DNA of 64,000 bases from Aulostomus chinensis. Taxonomy: Eukaryota; Chordata; Actinopteri; Syngnathiformes; Aulostomidae. Positions 33,386 to 46,693 of the stretch are shown piece after piece. Numbering within the stretch: the first letter of the stretch is position 1; each line of letters begins with the position of its first letter. The notes under the pieces are model-generated. The model did no database searches, was not told the DNA's origin, and saw only the letters and a list, made by a program, of their open reading frames with translations. The DNA is taken from positions 24,155,177-24,219,176 of the forward strand of contig JBBMOA010000020.1 in assembly GCA_037954235.1 (NCBI GenBank), read 5' to 3'. The position numbers were made by a program, and so were the translations under genes.

Positions 33386-33921
33386 CATGCTGGTGTGTCC
33401 AGCAGGAACCCTCCTCCTCCTCATCATCAGTAGCAGCAGTCGCTCTTCTAGTCCTCAACAAACCTTTGGTTCTGTTGACCCAAGTTCCAATGGAGTTTTT
33501 CCTTGTGCTAAGCTAACTAGCACACTAGCATCATCTCCCTGTTGCAGCATAGAAGAGGAGGGGGTCTATATTTGTCTTCCAACATCATGAGAGAAATGTA
33601 CCCAAATAAAACCGCCAAAAACTGGCCCATCAGACCAAAGACTAGGCCGACAACATTCGATTCACATTGCTTTTTGATGCATTGCTAAAATACTGTGTAC
33701 ACTGCTTTACATGTCAGTAGAGCATCGCTTCTATCAAAATTTCTGTGTTGCATAAATATGCATGCATGCAATGTGTGTCCTGCAGTGACCTTTGACCCCA
33801 GAGTGCAGAGGGACGTCCTGATTGTGTTTTATTCCCTTCAGACTGTTGTTGATCGATTTCCTGTGGAAGCTTCTGTTATGTAAATGCACAGATACAAAGG
33901 CCGCTACGGGAGATAAAAGAG

Positions 33922-33957
<36 letters not shown>

Positions 33958-35149
33958 AACCTAAACCCAAGAGGTACAAACAGTGTGTGGGCATTAACCA
34001 TGCAGTAGGAACAAAGTGTGTGAGTGAGTGAGTGTGTTGCACTTTGTGGTGTGTGTGGGAGGCTGTTCAATTCAAAGGGCATGTGCGCACACTAACACAC
34101 AAACACACGCACGCATACACATACACACTCTGTGTCTCTCTTTGTCCTTTCCAGCCAGCTTTATTGGAATGACAGCTGAGAATAACCCTCAGCCACGCAA
34201 CTAGATCATTGATCAAGATTTCCTTCTTGTTTTCATCAGCTTGTGTGTGTGTGTGTGTGAGAGAGAGTGAGTGAGTGAGTGAGTGAGTGTGTGTCAGAAT
34301 CACACTCACCTCCAGTGTCTCAGATATGCACTCGATCAGCTTTTTTCATTGGGAGACCCAGATTAGGCTGAACCGTACTTTTATCTTTGTGAAGACTAGT
34401 TTGCAGATGTTGAGTGTGACAGAGGTCAGCAGAGGTCAGCAGAGGTCGTCTCGTCTTTTGTCAACTTTTGTCTTGCTCGTCACTTTCAATGGGATGCCAG
34501 AGCTTTCAAGGTCCAATTTGTATATTTTGGGGTTGTCGTGGTAACCGACTCACTGGTATCTTGGTTCAGACCCTCCCAGCTGAGCGTGAATCCTGTCTGC
34601 AGCAGGAGTACACAAACCTGGTGGAGGGGCGGAACCTGGACTGTGGAAGAACACATTACATTTTGGGGCTGCTAAGTCATAGCGTCACCTGGTTGCAACA
34701 GGAAAGGACACTCTGATGTCCTCCGAGTGGGTCAACCACATCTTCTATATGTGGTCAGAACCTTCTTCAGACCCTGGTGATGTGTCGCTGTGTAAACTGA
34801 GAGGTTACCGTGGCGAGGTGGCAGCCATGTTTAATATCTGACCACAGAACAGGAAGCTCTAGAAACTGTCACATGGTCAGATCTTTGATGAGAGTCTGAA
34901 GACATCTTCATGAGATCTACAGTTAAATAAGATAGCGCGAGTATGAGCTCTCTAGTGCCACCTGGTGGAGGGAGCCAACAAGTTTCACCATCCTCTCCTC
35001 CGAGGGCACGAGGCTCCACTCACGCTGCTTGTTTTATATCAGCTTTGGCTCCTCTAGTTTGTGTATTGTCTCCTGTATGTTGCAGAATGAATTTCTAAAA
35101 ATAAAACTGCAGTACACAAATAGAAGATAAGGTACTTTATAATCCTTAA

Positions 35150-35660
35150 AGACACGGAGCAACAGAACAAGCAGCAGCAAACATGAATGGAGGAGGAAAG
35201 AGAAGAGGAAGAAGCGATTTGGAGACAACATTAACACAACGGGGAGAAGGAGATAAAGTGAGGAAATAAGACTACGACAGAGGGAACTACAAGGATAAAA
35301 GAGAGGAGGAAGAGGAGAGCTGAGGATGATGGAGAGATGAGGGAACACGGGTGATGAGCGGAGTACAAGTGCACAGAGGGAAGGGGAAGGGGAAAGGAGA
35401 GAGCGTCAGGGCAGAGAGAGCCCATGCAAGAAAGAAGGTGTTGATAAGAAGAGGAGAAGGAACATGGGGAGGATGGAGATGGCACCCAGAACAAAGAGGG
35501 CAGGAATGAGTTGAGGAAGACGCAGGTGAGGAGGAAAGGACAGAGGAGAGGAATTAACAGCTGAAGGTGTGAGGACGCAGGAGAGGAAACAAAAGGTGGA
35601 GGAAAGAAGACAAGGACCAAAGAAAAAGACAAAGAAGGAAAATTAATTCAGAAATGGGCC
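35150..35660 (+). repeat. Purine-rich (GA-rich) tract
   Basis: About 500 bases with strong A/G excess on the plus strand (runs such as GGAGGAAAGAGAAGAGGAAG), giving spurious Ser/Leu/Phe-rich frames on the other strand. No simple period is seen. Confidence 0.75.
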
Positions 35661-35707
35661 GTGGCCAGTGTGGTGGAGCATCATGCCAGCTGGTTTCAGC
35701 TTTCTAC

Positions 35708-35738
<31 letters not shown>

Positions 35739-36690
35739 CTCCAGCCAATAAAAGTATGCATGGATTCGGGCACATGGACACACACAAAGGCCGGGTTCGT
35801 ATTTCTGAGTGGTAGGCGAAGTGTTCTGGTACTTTGGGTGGTCAGACGCTGCGTAAATTATTTAAACATGTTACTAATGGTTTCCATTCAGTGATTAACT
35901 GCTTTGTGAGGAGAGAGACGGGCGATGGAGGGCAGCTGGCAGTGTGTTTGGACTGAAACCACACACGCCTCCATTAAAACACCACCTTTGTTGTACCTGG
36001 TGGGAGACAGAAGTTACTGGAACAAAAAGCAGCACTGAAGAGGGTGTGTGTGTGTGTGTGTGCGTTTCAGTGCGCGCTGGGAATCGATCCATCGACCAAC
36101 TTAATAACCATGTGGCCATCTGCGTGTGAGTGTAAATTCATTACTACGCAGGTTGAACTGATAATTAGAGCGCCGGATGGTGTTTCAGCCTCTGTGGTAC
36201 TTTAAATCTTAAAGTAAATAGCAGACAAAGAAAAACAGAGACTGGCAGCAGAAATATTTGACTTAATATGATAAATAAAACACAAAAATAATAAAAACAT
36301 TTAAAAAGTTAAGTGAGAAAAAACTGTAGATAAAAGAGCAACTAACAGGGAAAATGGTGATAAAATAATAAGAAAGGAATTATTAATAGAGCAGAGAAAG
36401 GAGAGGTTCAAATAATTGCAATAAATATCATTTAAAGGGGAGGGAGGGTTATTAAAGTGGTTAACACTACTAATTACATTTGAGACTAAAATTGTAAGAT
36501 TGGAATGAAACTGACTACTATTATTAGAACAAATAAATAAGCAAAATATATCAATAAAATTGAACTAAAAGCCTCATCAAATGGGTGAATTATTGTTCTG
36601 GATATTAATTATAATTACATTAATCAAACTTATTTGCAAAAATATCTTTACCCTCAATTATTAATGACAACAGAAAGCAAAACAATGTTG

Positions 36691-37575
36691 GTCTGACGGT
36701 AGTGCTACGCTAGTGTCATGTTAGTCTAACGGTGGTGCCATGCTAGTGTCATGTTAGTCTGACGGTAGTGCCACGCTAGTGTCATGTTAGTCTGACGGTA
36801 GTGCTACGCTAGTGTCATGTTAGTCTAACGGTGGTGCCATGCTAGTGTCATGTTAGTCTGACGGTAGTGCTACGCTAGTGTCATGTTAGTCTAACGGTGG
36901 TGCCACGCTAGTGTCATGTTAGTCTAACGGTGGTGCCACGCTAGTCTCATGTTAGTCTGACGGTAGTGCCACGCTAGTCTCATGTTAGTCTGACGGTAGT
37001 GCCACGCTAGTCTCATGTTAGTCTGACGGTAGTGCCACGCTAGTCTCATGTTAGTCTGACGGTAGTGCCACGCTAGTCTCATGTTAGTCTGACGGTAGCG
37101 CCACGCTAGTCTCATGTTAGTCTGACGGTAGCGCCACGCTAGTCTCATGTTAGTCTGACGGTAGCGCCACGCTAGTCTCATGTCAGTCTGACGGTAGCGC
37201 TATGCTAGTCTCATGTTAGTCTGACGGTAGCGCCACGCTAGTCTCATGTTAGTCTGACGGTAGCGCTATGCTAGTGTCATGTTAGTCTGACGGTAGCGCT
37301 ATGCTAGTCTCATGTTAGTCTGACGGTAGCGCTATGCTAGTCTCATGTTAGTCTGACGGTAGCGCTATGCTAGTCTCATGTTAGTCTGACGGTAGCGCTA
37401 TGCTAGTCTCATGTTAGTCTGACGGTAGCGCTATGCTAGTCTCATGTTAGTCTGACGGTAGCGCTATGCTAGTCTCATGTTAGTCTGACGGTAGCGCTAT
37501 GCTAGTCTCATGTTAGTCTGACGGTAGCGCTATGCTAGTCTCATGTTAGTCTGACGGTAGCGCCACGCTCATGTG
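36691..37575 (+). repeat. 33-bp minisatellite A, 26 full units
   Basis: Unit GTCTGACGGTAGCGCTATGC plus TAGTCTCATGTTA (33 bp). Unit starts stay in register from 36691 to 37549 with no length change. The left third has TAGTGCTACGCTAGTGTC and TAACGGTGGTGCC variants, the middle TAGTGCCACGCTAGTCTC, and the right half TAGCGCTATGCTAGTCTC. Because 33 is a multiple of 3, open frames cross it without meaning. Confidence 0.97.
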
Positions 37576-38942
37576 ACTTTCTTCCCTTAAGTGTTGAAGC
37601 TGCCAATGAAACACAAGGGACCTTAAACACATGTTCGTGTTTTTGGTCTGAAATTACATCAACATGGGATTTCTTCTGCTTCTGTTTCTGACTTCCTACA
37701 TTTCCCAGAAAGCCTTTTGATGCCCTCCCAAGCTGGTTGATGTCTCCTCTGGGTTAAACATGTAGGAGGAGAGAGCTTTTTCGACGGAAACACAGTTTCT
37801 GGTAACCTCCTTCTCAACTCTGGAGCTGCATTGAATTCTGGTCTATTTTCTCCTCTTGTGGGTGCAGAAATCAGCCTCTCTGCCTCTTTTACTTCCCTGG
37901 TTAGAAGGAGAGTGAAATTTAGAGGGAATCTCAGTTCATTCTGATAGTAAACCAGAGGCATTGTCGCTGTAGAATTTTAGGGAAAAAAAAATCTTAAATT
38001 GGTCATCAACTCCATGTTAATTCCATGAAGAAAATGTGACAAAACCCAAAAGAATGAAAATCAATCAAATCACACAGTGGATTTTTATGGTTTCATCTCA
38101 ATCCAAAAATGTCTTTCACCACCTCGGCTCCTCCATTCATTCTAGAGAGAACCTCGTTAGAAACGGAATATTGATGCGGTTGATTTCAGCCCAGAAACAA
38201 AGCAAACATATTTGGGTCCTTTTGAATTCATCAGTGAGGACAAAGAGAAGAAAAATGTTCAAATGGAATCAAGCAGACTGGAGAACCACAAACACTCCCC
38301 CTGGAATGACGGGACGGCAAACTGAAGCACACGTGAGGAGGTCGCCATACCGGATGCCACAAAATCCAACATGCTGGTGCATGATGGGAAGCAGAAAAGA
38401 AGTCCTAAATGTCAGCGCCTCATCATGTTTGTAGCCTAAAAACGCTTCACCGGCACTGCAGACAAATAAAAGATTTGGTGGAGGAACGACGAGTGTGATG
38501 GAGTCTGCTGCATGATGGTCAGATGTGGTACTTGTGAATGTTACTACAGGAAGTGCTGGGCCAGTGACGGCGTCCTGCATCACCACCCAGTCGCTCCGGA
38601 GTGTTGATTCAAACTTGAAAGGCGAGATTGAAGAAAGAAGCAGACATAGAAATAAATCCATTTCTCCTGAAACTCATTAATTCATGCAGAGCCTCCTCTC
38701 CCTGTGCGCATCCTCACTTTGTCATCGCAGGACTTAAACCACCGACTGCTGGCGCTGAAGCAGCCGTGTTTTGTTTTAATTTAGTGCCGTCAATCAGGTT
38801 TTAAGGGACGGCGTCGCTGTGGACCTGGATCTGAGCGAGAGCCAAGAACAAGGAGGCAGAAGTGACAGAGACGAGGCGACTCTTCAAGAGAAATTAAATA
38901 TAAGAGAGAGATGAATCAAATGAACTTAATCTGAACTGTGGT

Positions 38943-38999
<57 letters not shown>

Positions 39000-39114
39000 A
39001 GCCGACAGCGTGTAGACAGTGATGTACAGCAGGTAGGAAGTCAATTACGCTACTGGATATTTCTGACAGAAAAATATGCAAGCCCTGAATGTGTGTGGGA
39101 GGTGGCAGCACAGG

Positions 39115-39159
<45 letters not shown>

Positions 39160-40962
39160 TGAGTGAGTGAGTGAGGAGGAAGTTCTTGGTGTGCCAAGGT
39201 CACAGTGCTGCTGCTGAATTGCTGTTATAAAAGCCTGTGTTACACAACGGGACGGCTCGAAACTCGCTCTGTGACTAACTTCATGATCCGCGTTCACAGA
39301 GACACTTCACGTTCACATCAGAAGAGTCCAGAGAGGTCCGGCAGTGACATCTTCATCACGGCGTCCCGCAGGAAGAGCAGCGCTGGAGCTGCAGGAACAG
39401 CTGCACTGCTGGAGCATGAGGTCAGAGTCAGTAAGGAGAGAAGTACAGTTGAGTGCTCCCTCACTGCGTTTCCATCCCTCTAAATGATGCGGTGAGAGTC
39501 ATGTGAGCCGCACGCTCCAGTCTGTGCCCATCAGGAAGTGTTGAATCTCTCAGATCGGGCGGAGGTCCTGTCATTGAGGGAGCACTGACACTGACGTGGT
39601 GACAGCTTCCTCTCGCCTGACAAACGTGGCCAAAGTGGCAGCTCTGGTTGATGACATGAATCAGCAGCTCTCTGGTTCAGACAGCAACACCGAGCCTGGG
39701 ATGATCCCTTGGGTCCGGTAGGAACCCTCTGAAGAGGAGGAGCAGCTCAGCGGGGCGAGCGAGCTCAGGACGCAGCAGAGTGCGGTGTAAACCTGTGGTT
39801 TTTTATAAAGAGGTCAAGTGAGAAGAAGATGCTCTCCAACACCGCACGTCCTGAGCAGCTGCAATGAAGATGAAGCTGAGCTCGTCGATAATGTCTATCT
39901 AGAAAATCCCTTCCAGGGAAGAACGCGGCCGATGCAGGAAGGTCTCCTCAGTCAGCTGTCCTCACCCGCCACACGGGTCCGCGGAGGGAATGTGCTGGGT
40001 TTGAACACTGCCAATGAAGGCCACAACATCCCAGTCAGACCCCGGCCAAAACCACCGAGGAAGGACTGGGTTTGTCATAATTGCTTTATGATTTCATGTG
40101 CGTAATTGTGTGTGTGTGTGTAATAATACGGTCCTGAGATCTTGGGAGGTGAGGTCATACACAACTGACTGGGATGACATCATCCAGTTTCTACCATATT
40201 GGTCCTGGAAAAGTGCTGCTGCTGGCATTAAAGCTGGCTTGTGATTTGATGAACAAACTGAAATGAATGAGCACAACAATGAAATGCGTCACTACGAACC
40301 CCCAACAATTATAACACACTTTTAAACAATAACACGCAAATCCCACACGCTTCACACGGAGGTAGCGAAAATGTTCCCATTAGCTGTTTCAGCGGACACA
40401 CACACACACACACACGCACACACACCCCTCTACAGTGGCTGTAGTGTGCCGCTCCAGCAGGGCCAGTCTGATCATACAGGAACACTTGGACTTGGAGGCT
40501 TTTGAAGGAGCCAGGTGGTCTGTGGCGGCTGGGCTTCCTGCAACCTGTAGACCTGAAGGAGGCAGGTGAGGACAGGTGCAGGCCGCCATGGAGTAGCAAG
40601 GAACACGTAGTTGACCTGGACAATGACACGCCGACCTAACTCACCTCAACAGAGCTGCAGGTGTACAGACCAGACCCAGGAGCTCAGCAGAGGAACAAAG
40701 CACACCAACGAGCGCTGGGCTTGTTTGGGTGAATATCGATAGCGTGTTCAGGATGGGGAGGCCCTGACAGAGAGTCGCTGGGTGAGTTGCAGCGTTCATA
40801 CTTGCTGCAGTTCTGCATGCTAACGTGCATCTGCAGCGCAGCAGCTGCTCCCAGGCGGCTGGGCTGCTCACACGCTCCGCCTGCGGTTGACATAGGAAAC
40901 ATGGGCCACGGGACCAATTCAGCCCGTTAAAAACATCCCATGTTCCATGTTCCATCTGCTGG

Positions 40963-40964
40963 CG

Positions 40965-41043
<79 letters not shown>
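40963..41043. repeat. (CA)n microsatellite, about 40 repeats
   Basis: Starts with GCGCGCGCGC and passes into a long CACA run. It is one of the longest dinucleotide tracts here. The CG/CA alternation could favour Z-DNA. Confidence 0.93.
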
Positions 41044-41044
<1 letters not shown>

Positions 41045-41265
41045 ACATATAGTAAACCTACAGAATTTTCCCAAACAGCCATCCTGCCACAGCTGTTTGA
41101 CCAACATGTTTCCATTTAACAGGGGAAGAAAAAGATGGAGGGAGAGGAGGAGGTGAGGAGGGGAAAAACAGGCGTCCTGTTGGTGTAAATTGCCAGTGGA
41201 AAAGAGAAGGCACTCATATTTTCCACAGGGCTGTTGGGCCAGCCTTGAAACTATTACTGTGTGCC

Positions 41266-41269
<4 letters not shown>

Positions 41270-41343
<74 letters not shown>
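41270..41343. repeat. (GT)n microsatellite, about 37 repeats
   Basis: Pure GT run about 230 bases right of a (CA)n tract of similar length, so the pair forms a long imperfect inverted repeat. Confidence 0.93.
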
Positions 41344-41344
<1 letters not shown>

Positions 41345-41860
41345 GTAGTTTCATTAGATTTTCCATAACAGTTTGCAAAATCCACCAGGAAGTGTGATGG
41401 ACAGAGGAAGGAGGAGAGCTTGGTTCTGTCGCTGGACGCCGGCGAGGACGAGCAGTCAGGCTCTTCTGTTCAGCTTTGAGGAGAACAGGAGACGTTTTCC
41501 TGGCAGGGAACGAGTTGATCCTGAGTTTACTTGAACTTCTTTGTGCTTCAACTGAAGTTTATTATTATTATTATTATTAGTAGTAGTAGTAGTAGTATTA
41601 TTATTGTCATAAGAAGTCAAAAGAATTTGTAACCTGAAATTCTTCTCTTGTCTTTCATTCTGGAAGGCATTTTTAAATCAAACGAGTACTAACAGTGAAA
41701 AAATGTAACCAAGCAGAAAAAACACAAAATCAGAGACTAAAAGTTTTTTCCAAATGTTTGTAGTACTCTGTACTACACACATCTCAGTCTGTATTTGTCA
41801 CATATTTCATGTGATCACCTCAAATTTAGAAGCTTTGTCTCACATTCGAGTATTGCTAAT

Positions 41861-42171
41861 GTCGGGTGAGAGGGTCGGGTGAGAGGGTCGGGTGAGAGGG
41901 TCGGGTGAGAGCGCCAGGTGAGAGGGTCGGGTGAGAGCGTCGGGTGAGAGGGTCGGGTGAGAGCGTCGGGTGAGAGGGTCGGGTGAGAGCGTCGGGTGAG
42001 AGGGTCGGGTGAGAGGGTCGGGTGAGAGGGTCGGGTGAGAGCGTCGGGTGAGAGGGTCGGGTGAGAGGGTCGGGTGAGAGGGTCGGGTGAGAGCGCCAGG
42101 TGAGAGGGTCGGGTGAGAGGGTCGGGTGAGAGGGTCGGGTGAGAGGGTCGGGTGAGGGTGCCAGGTGAGAG
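41861..42171 (+). repeat. 13-bp minisatellite, about 24 units
   Basis: Unit GGTCGGGTGAGAG, with variants GCGTCGGGTGAGA and GCGCCAGGTGAGA. The first variant recurs in alternating order with the main unit at 41930-42005. Confidence 0.95.
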
Positions 42172-43897
42172 CCTCAAAGACAACCTGGTCCTAACACAGA
42201 GGCTGGAACTGGAAGATCTGATCCAAAGTAGAGCAGAACCTCTGTATGCGCTGCAGTGGGTTAGTAAACATGGCCCTACCAGCAGTCGGTAACCAGCTGT
42301 TTACCAACAGTAGTGAGTCCTGCCTGTCAGGCCTGGTCCTGGATCAGCTACCACAGAAATCCCAACTCTCCTCAAGGGTTAAAGTTCGAAACGATGAAGT
42401 TCTTCAGGGTTTATTTTTAATTGCGGGGTTGGTTCTGAGTTTTGGGTTCGGATCCAGGCTCAGGGTTTGGGTTTCCTATCCAATCCTGATTCCATTCTCA
42501 GTTTTGGGTTCTGGTCTCGGGGAACCTCGAGCAGCAACTGGGTCAGTGTGTCGCAAAAACCGACATTCCACATGATCAGACTCTTCATCTCACTACTGAG
42601 GGCTCGGAACAGACCTCCAGACATACCACAACAATCCCTCCTCCTTCCGGCCCGCTATATTTAGCCCCACGCCTCCAGCTGTGTCTGCACAGGCGCTCGT
42701 GATGCTGGCGTCCGTCGAGGAGGCGTGTCTTCATGGACTCATCCTGCATCTGCTACAAGTGCTTCTACAGTTCCTGAAGTTTTGGATGAATGACGCATCA
42801 ACAAGTTTGTTAGTCAGATTCAGACGATTCCTGCTGTATTTGTGTGTGTGTGTGTGTGTGTGTGTGAGATGCTCCTACTTATGTAAGCTGCATCTGCATC
42901 CTCCGTCCCCGCCCTCGTCCTCTCTTTGCTCATCTCCTTCATCTTCGTCTGCCCCCCCCAGTTTCATTAGCACTCCTCTCGTTTCCTCTCCTTATTAAAT
43001 GAGCCTGCGGGCAGACGAGCTGCACTACAACGCTGAGTTAGTTTTCCTCGCTGGAACCAAGTTGTCCTGGAGGCCATTTTGCACGGCGTTGCATCAGAAT
43101 CTGCAGTCGGAGCCTCGCAACAACAGCGCTACCACGGCTATGTGGGGCAGATCATCACAAAAACTTCCACTGACTTCATGATCCAAACAAAAGGAATTCT
43201 CTTCCCTTCATTTTAGTGGCCACATTGGAGAGAAAGAGCAGCTTCCTGTTGCTGGCTAACAAAATCTAAAGAAGCCAACCAACAGAACCACTCGAGATGA
43301 AAGAGATGAAGACTTCAGAGGCCATTACCGTCGCAGCACAGCTGGTCTGACGCGCTCTGATTGGTCCTGAAGCCCGCCGACATGTCCTCTCAGTCGTCTG
43401 CTGATTTGATCTGGGAGGTGTTGAGGTTGGAGCTCCGCTCGTATCCTCATCCACACCAACGTCTCCTCAGGTTGTGCGACTCTGATCTCAATCGTCCCAG
43501 TCCAGCGCCGTCCATGCTAAACATGGATGTCACGTCTTAGGAGTATTTGTGTCATCATCACATCATGATGAAACTGGTGACTCCCACCCTTGAGCGCCAG
43601 GAACTGACGTGACCTGCTTGCCTATCCACATTTTGGTCACTGTGTAAAATCGGCTTGGTTCTATTCCTGGGGCTCAGGGACCAACCCTGGACCCCTCCAG
43701 GAGGTTTCTGCTGAGCCCCAAATCCTTATGTCATTAGGCTCCGCCCCCTCATTCCTGATTCCTTCTTCTGCAGGATCGTTTCCTGTCCCAACTCCCTTGA
43801 TTTATCAGGGAATGTGTGTGTTGAGTGTGTATGTGCATGCAGTTTATTCTTGACATAAAGGGGGCGGCTGGTTGAATGACTACTGTCCCCAACACCG

Positions 43898-43899
<2 letters not shown>

Positions 43900-43958
<59 letters not shown>
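43900..43958. repeat. (CA)n microsatellite
   Basis: Dinucleotide run followed 70 bases later by a (GT)n run at 44026-44066, again an inverted CA/GT pair. Confidence 0.92.
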
Positions 43959-43959
<1 letters not shown>

Positions 43960-44023
43960 CCTACCTACCTGCTGCTCTGTGAGGGGACAGAGATTAGCTG
44001 AGCGTGGGTGGACAGGCAGCACT

Positions 44024-44067
<44 letters not shown>

Positions 44068-46632
44068 GCCGGCAGGATGACTAACATCTAGAACTAAACT
44101 CTTGCTATCACAGATGGTTCTGGGAGCAAACGAGACAGAGAGGAATTTCACTTCCTTCATGTCTTGAATTCATCTTGACCGTCGCCACAGTTTCATCCCA
44201 AAATAATTCAGAGAGACGCCAGATTGTTGCCGTGACAACTCTGGCAACACTCACAAGATATGGTTGACTGATGTACATGGACACGATGTTCCAATTGTTC
44301 AAATCTATATATTAAATTCATTTAAAAACCTAAACAACCTGTCCTGTACAACTGGGATCTTGTCTCCATGGCGACCGTATGTATGCTTCAATATGGTAAC
44401 GGTTTTTAATGTTTTATTCACGTCACATTAATTTTGTTACATAAATGAAACGAGAGAGAGAGAGAGAGAAGAACACAGCTTTACAGTCAATGAGGCCGAG
44501 AGGTCAGAGGTCGGCTGCATTTCAGCTTCCAAGAACCAGAAAACAAAACAATGGGCTGCACTGGCGCTCTTCTGGTTGCTGCTGCAGGTCTAGACTCTCA
44601 AACATGGTGACCGCGTAAACCAACATCTGGGAGCATTCAGAGAGCAGTAAGCTGTCAATAAGAGCGACAGAAATCCAGAAGATTGAACTTTGAATGATTG
44701 TGCTTCCTCTTAAGGTCAGTTTGAGGTCACACAGATGAAATGAGAAGAAACAACTCAAGTCTCGAGAGCTCGCCATGAAATGGCGGTGAAGTGCAATAAC
44801 GTGTGCACACGAGACCGCGTCCGTGTGGGTCCGATTTCCAAGATAACAAAAATAAAAACTTGAAAAACTTTCTTATCACTTCGCACCTCAAAAACCAGGT
44901 TTTCAGAATTCCTTCTGTTGATGTTGACTGGCGTCTCCAGTTTTGACTCCACGAGGCTGAACAGTCCTCAGGTCTGTGGTGGTGAAGTTGGAACTTCTTA
45001 TCAGTAAATCTGATCAACAAACCATATTTGGAGACTCCAAGTGACTTTGGCTTCAGGTGAAAATCAGAACCAGCACCCAGGTGATGCATGCAGCCTTCAG
45101 TAAGAACTCTGTCCAGCCACCGCTCCCTCCACCTCCTCATACGGAGCTCTCCCGCTTTTGTTGACGTCATGTGATTCACTGCTATCATGTGGTCATGTTT
45201 ACAATGGCCACTAGATGGCGTCTGTCACTTCCACCTGATTTGATATCAAGCAGCTTATTTGGAGGACAGGCAGGTAACCTGCAGCAGACCCCAGAGACAG
45301 GATGTGACCTCACGTCTGATCCCTCTGCGGCTGTGCCGTTTCATTTTCCATCCCACAGTAACAAACGTGTCTCTTATCAAAAGATGCTTCCGCTCACTTT
45401 TAGAACGCGCCAGGACCAACAGATGTCCGGTGGCGGGCGACCGTGAGCGCACGTGTGAGCTCGACACAGCTCCCGTTTACTCCTGCCGTCCTCAACACTG
45501 TTTTGCGTCTCTCTGTCTGTGAGACACTCGGTCACCCAGGGTGAGGACGCCATAGGAACAGATGAAGGCGCTGTCAGCAGCACCTGCTCTTCCTCCTCCT
45601 CCTCCTCCTCCTCCTCACCACCCAGGCTTTGTCTCCCCTCCACCCTTCCTTTATCCTCTCCTCTCCTCCCGAGCTTCCTACTCACATCTCCATCCCCTCA
45701 CGAAGGAGGAGAGGACGACGACTCGGGTCGATTGTCCCTGGACTTCAACAACTTGGTTCTTATTGTAACCGTGACAACAGGCTTGCAGGCTCTCTGAAGA
45801 GTCACGGTGTTCAGCTGCCTGGAGAAAAAGTCTGATAGCAACACACAGCAGACTGCGTTCAAAATACCCCCCCCCACACACACACACACCCCGGATGTTG
45901 ACTTCCTTTGCCCTTCGACCACCAGCGAGGGGGGCAGTCACATGACTCGGCGTCACGAAACACAAAGAGCCCACGTTCAACAGCTAAGTGTGTGTGATCA
46001 ATGTGTGAAGCCTTTGTTTTTTCTCCACAATCTCCCTTTGTCTTGGCATCTCTTTGACCTCCACCAACATCCCCCTCTCCCCCTCTCCCCCTCTCTCCCT
46101 CTCTCTCCCATCTATAATAGGACATCTTCTCCTTCCTCTCTGTCTTCTTTTATTTCTTATTCTGATTCTTTAATTCATCATTTTTTATTTTTCCCTCATC
46201 CTCCTGAACCTCTCTTTCAGAATCATCCATCTTTCTCCGACCCTCTTTTCTCCCTATCCCCCTTTCCACTCCTTCACATTACTCTTCCCATTTATTTCTA
46301 CTCATTTAATCTTTTTCTCTCGTCATCCTCTTCCTTCCTTTCCTTCTTTCTTCCCTACCTCCTACCTCTGGTTCATCCCCTCCCTCCAGTGCTCGTAATC
46401 ATTCCTCACCTTGTTCTCCATTTAAAGTTACACTTTCTGTCGTCTGGAGTTTTAATTAATCACGCCACTCGTTAACGAACTCTTCCCTCTTGACTGTTAA
46501 TTAATCAGGTTTCCGCCTTAATGAACAGTCTAAACTCGTTAAACCTGTTTCGCTCTTAATTAGCCCGTTAGCTCCAGGGCCTAACGTTTCGACAAGACTA
46601 TTAGACACTACTACGACTTAATGGCAGCCGCC

Positions 46633-46634
<2 letters not shown>

Positions 46635-46693
<59 letters not shown>
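46635..46693. repeat. (GT)n microsatellite
   Basis: About 29 pure GT dinucleotides. Confidence 0.92.

Larger units (their letters stand above)
29663..36690. other. Upstream region of hivep2, proximal part
   Basis: Runs upstream from the hivep2 start codon. A pyrimidine-rich stretch directly before the ATG (plus 29680-29725) is probably 5' UTR. No upstream exon or promoter could be fixed. Contents: (CA)n at 30640-30692, 30946-30994 and 33925-33953, a C10 run near 31120, a 67-bp tandem repeat (33050-33385), a purine-rich tract (35150-35660) and AT-rich sequence at 36200-36680. No coding gene is supported. Confidence 0.55.
37576..41860. other. Non-coding stretch with CA/GT microsatellites
   Basis: Holds (CA)n at 38944-38998 and 40963-41043, (GT)n at 39115-39153 and 41270-41343, and an ATT/TAG trinucleotide block at 41558-41607. 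Open frames at 38036-38434 and 39818-40105 show no recognisable domains. No RNA gene was seen. Confidence 0.55.

Noticed and set aside
36691..37575. CRISPR-like array of 33-bp repeats
   Set aside because: Contiguous tandem units without unique spacers in a vertebrate genome; a minisatellite.
39818..40105. 95-codon plus-strand frame
   Set aside because: Non-repetitive, but no recognisable motif, splice context or partner exon.
45807..46475. 222-codon plus-strand frame rich in Ser, Leu, Pro and Phe
   Set aside because: Composition follows from a pyrimidine-rich tract; no domain or splice support.
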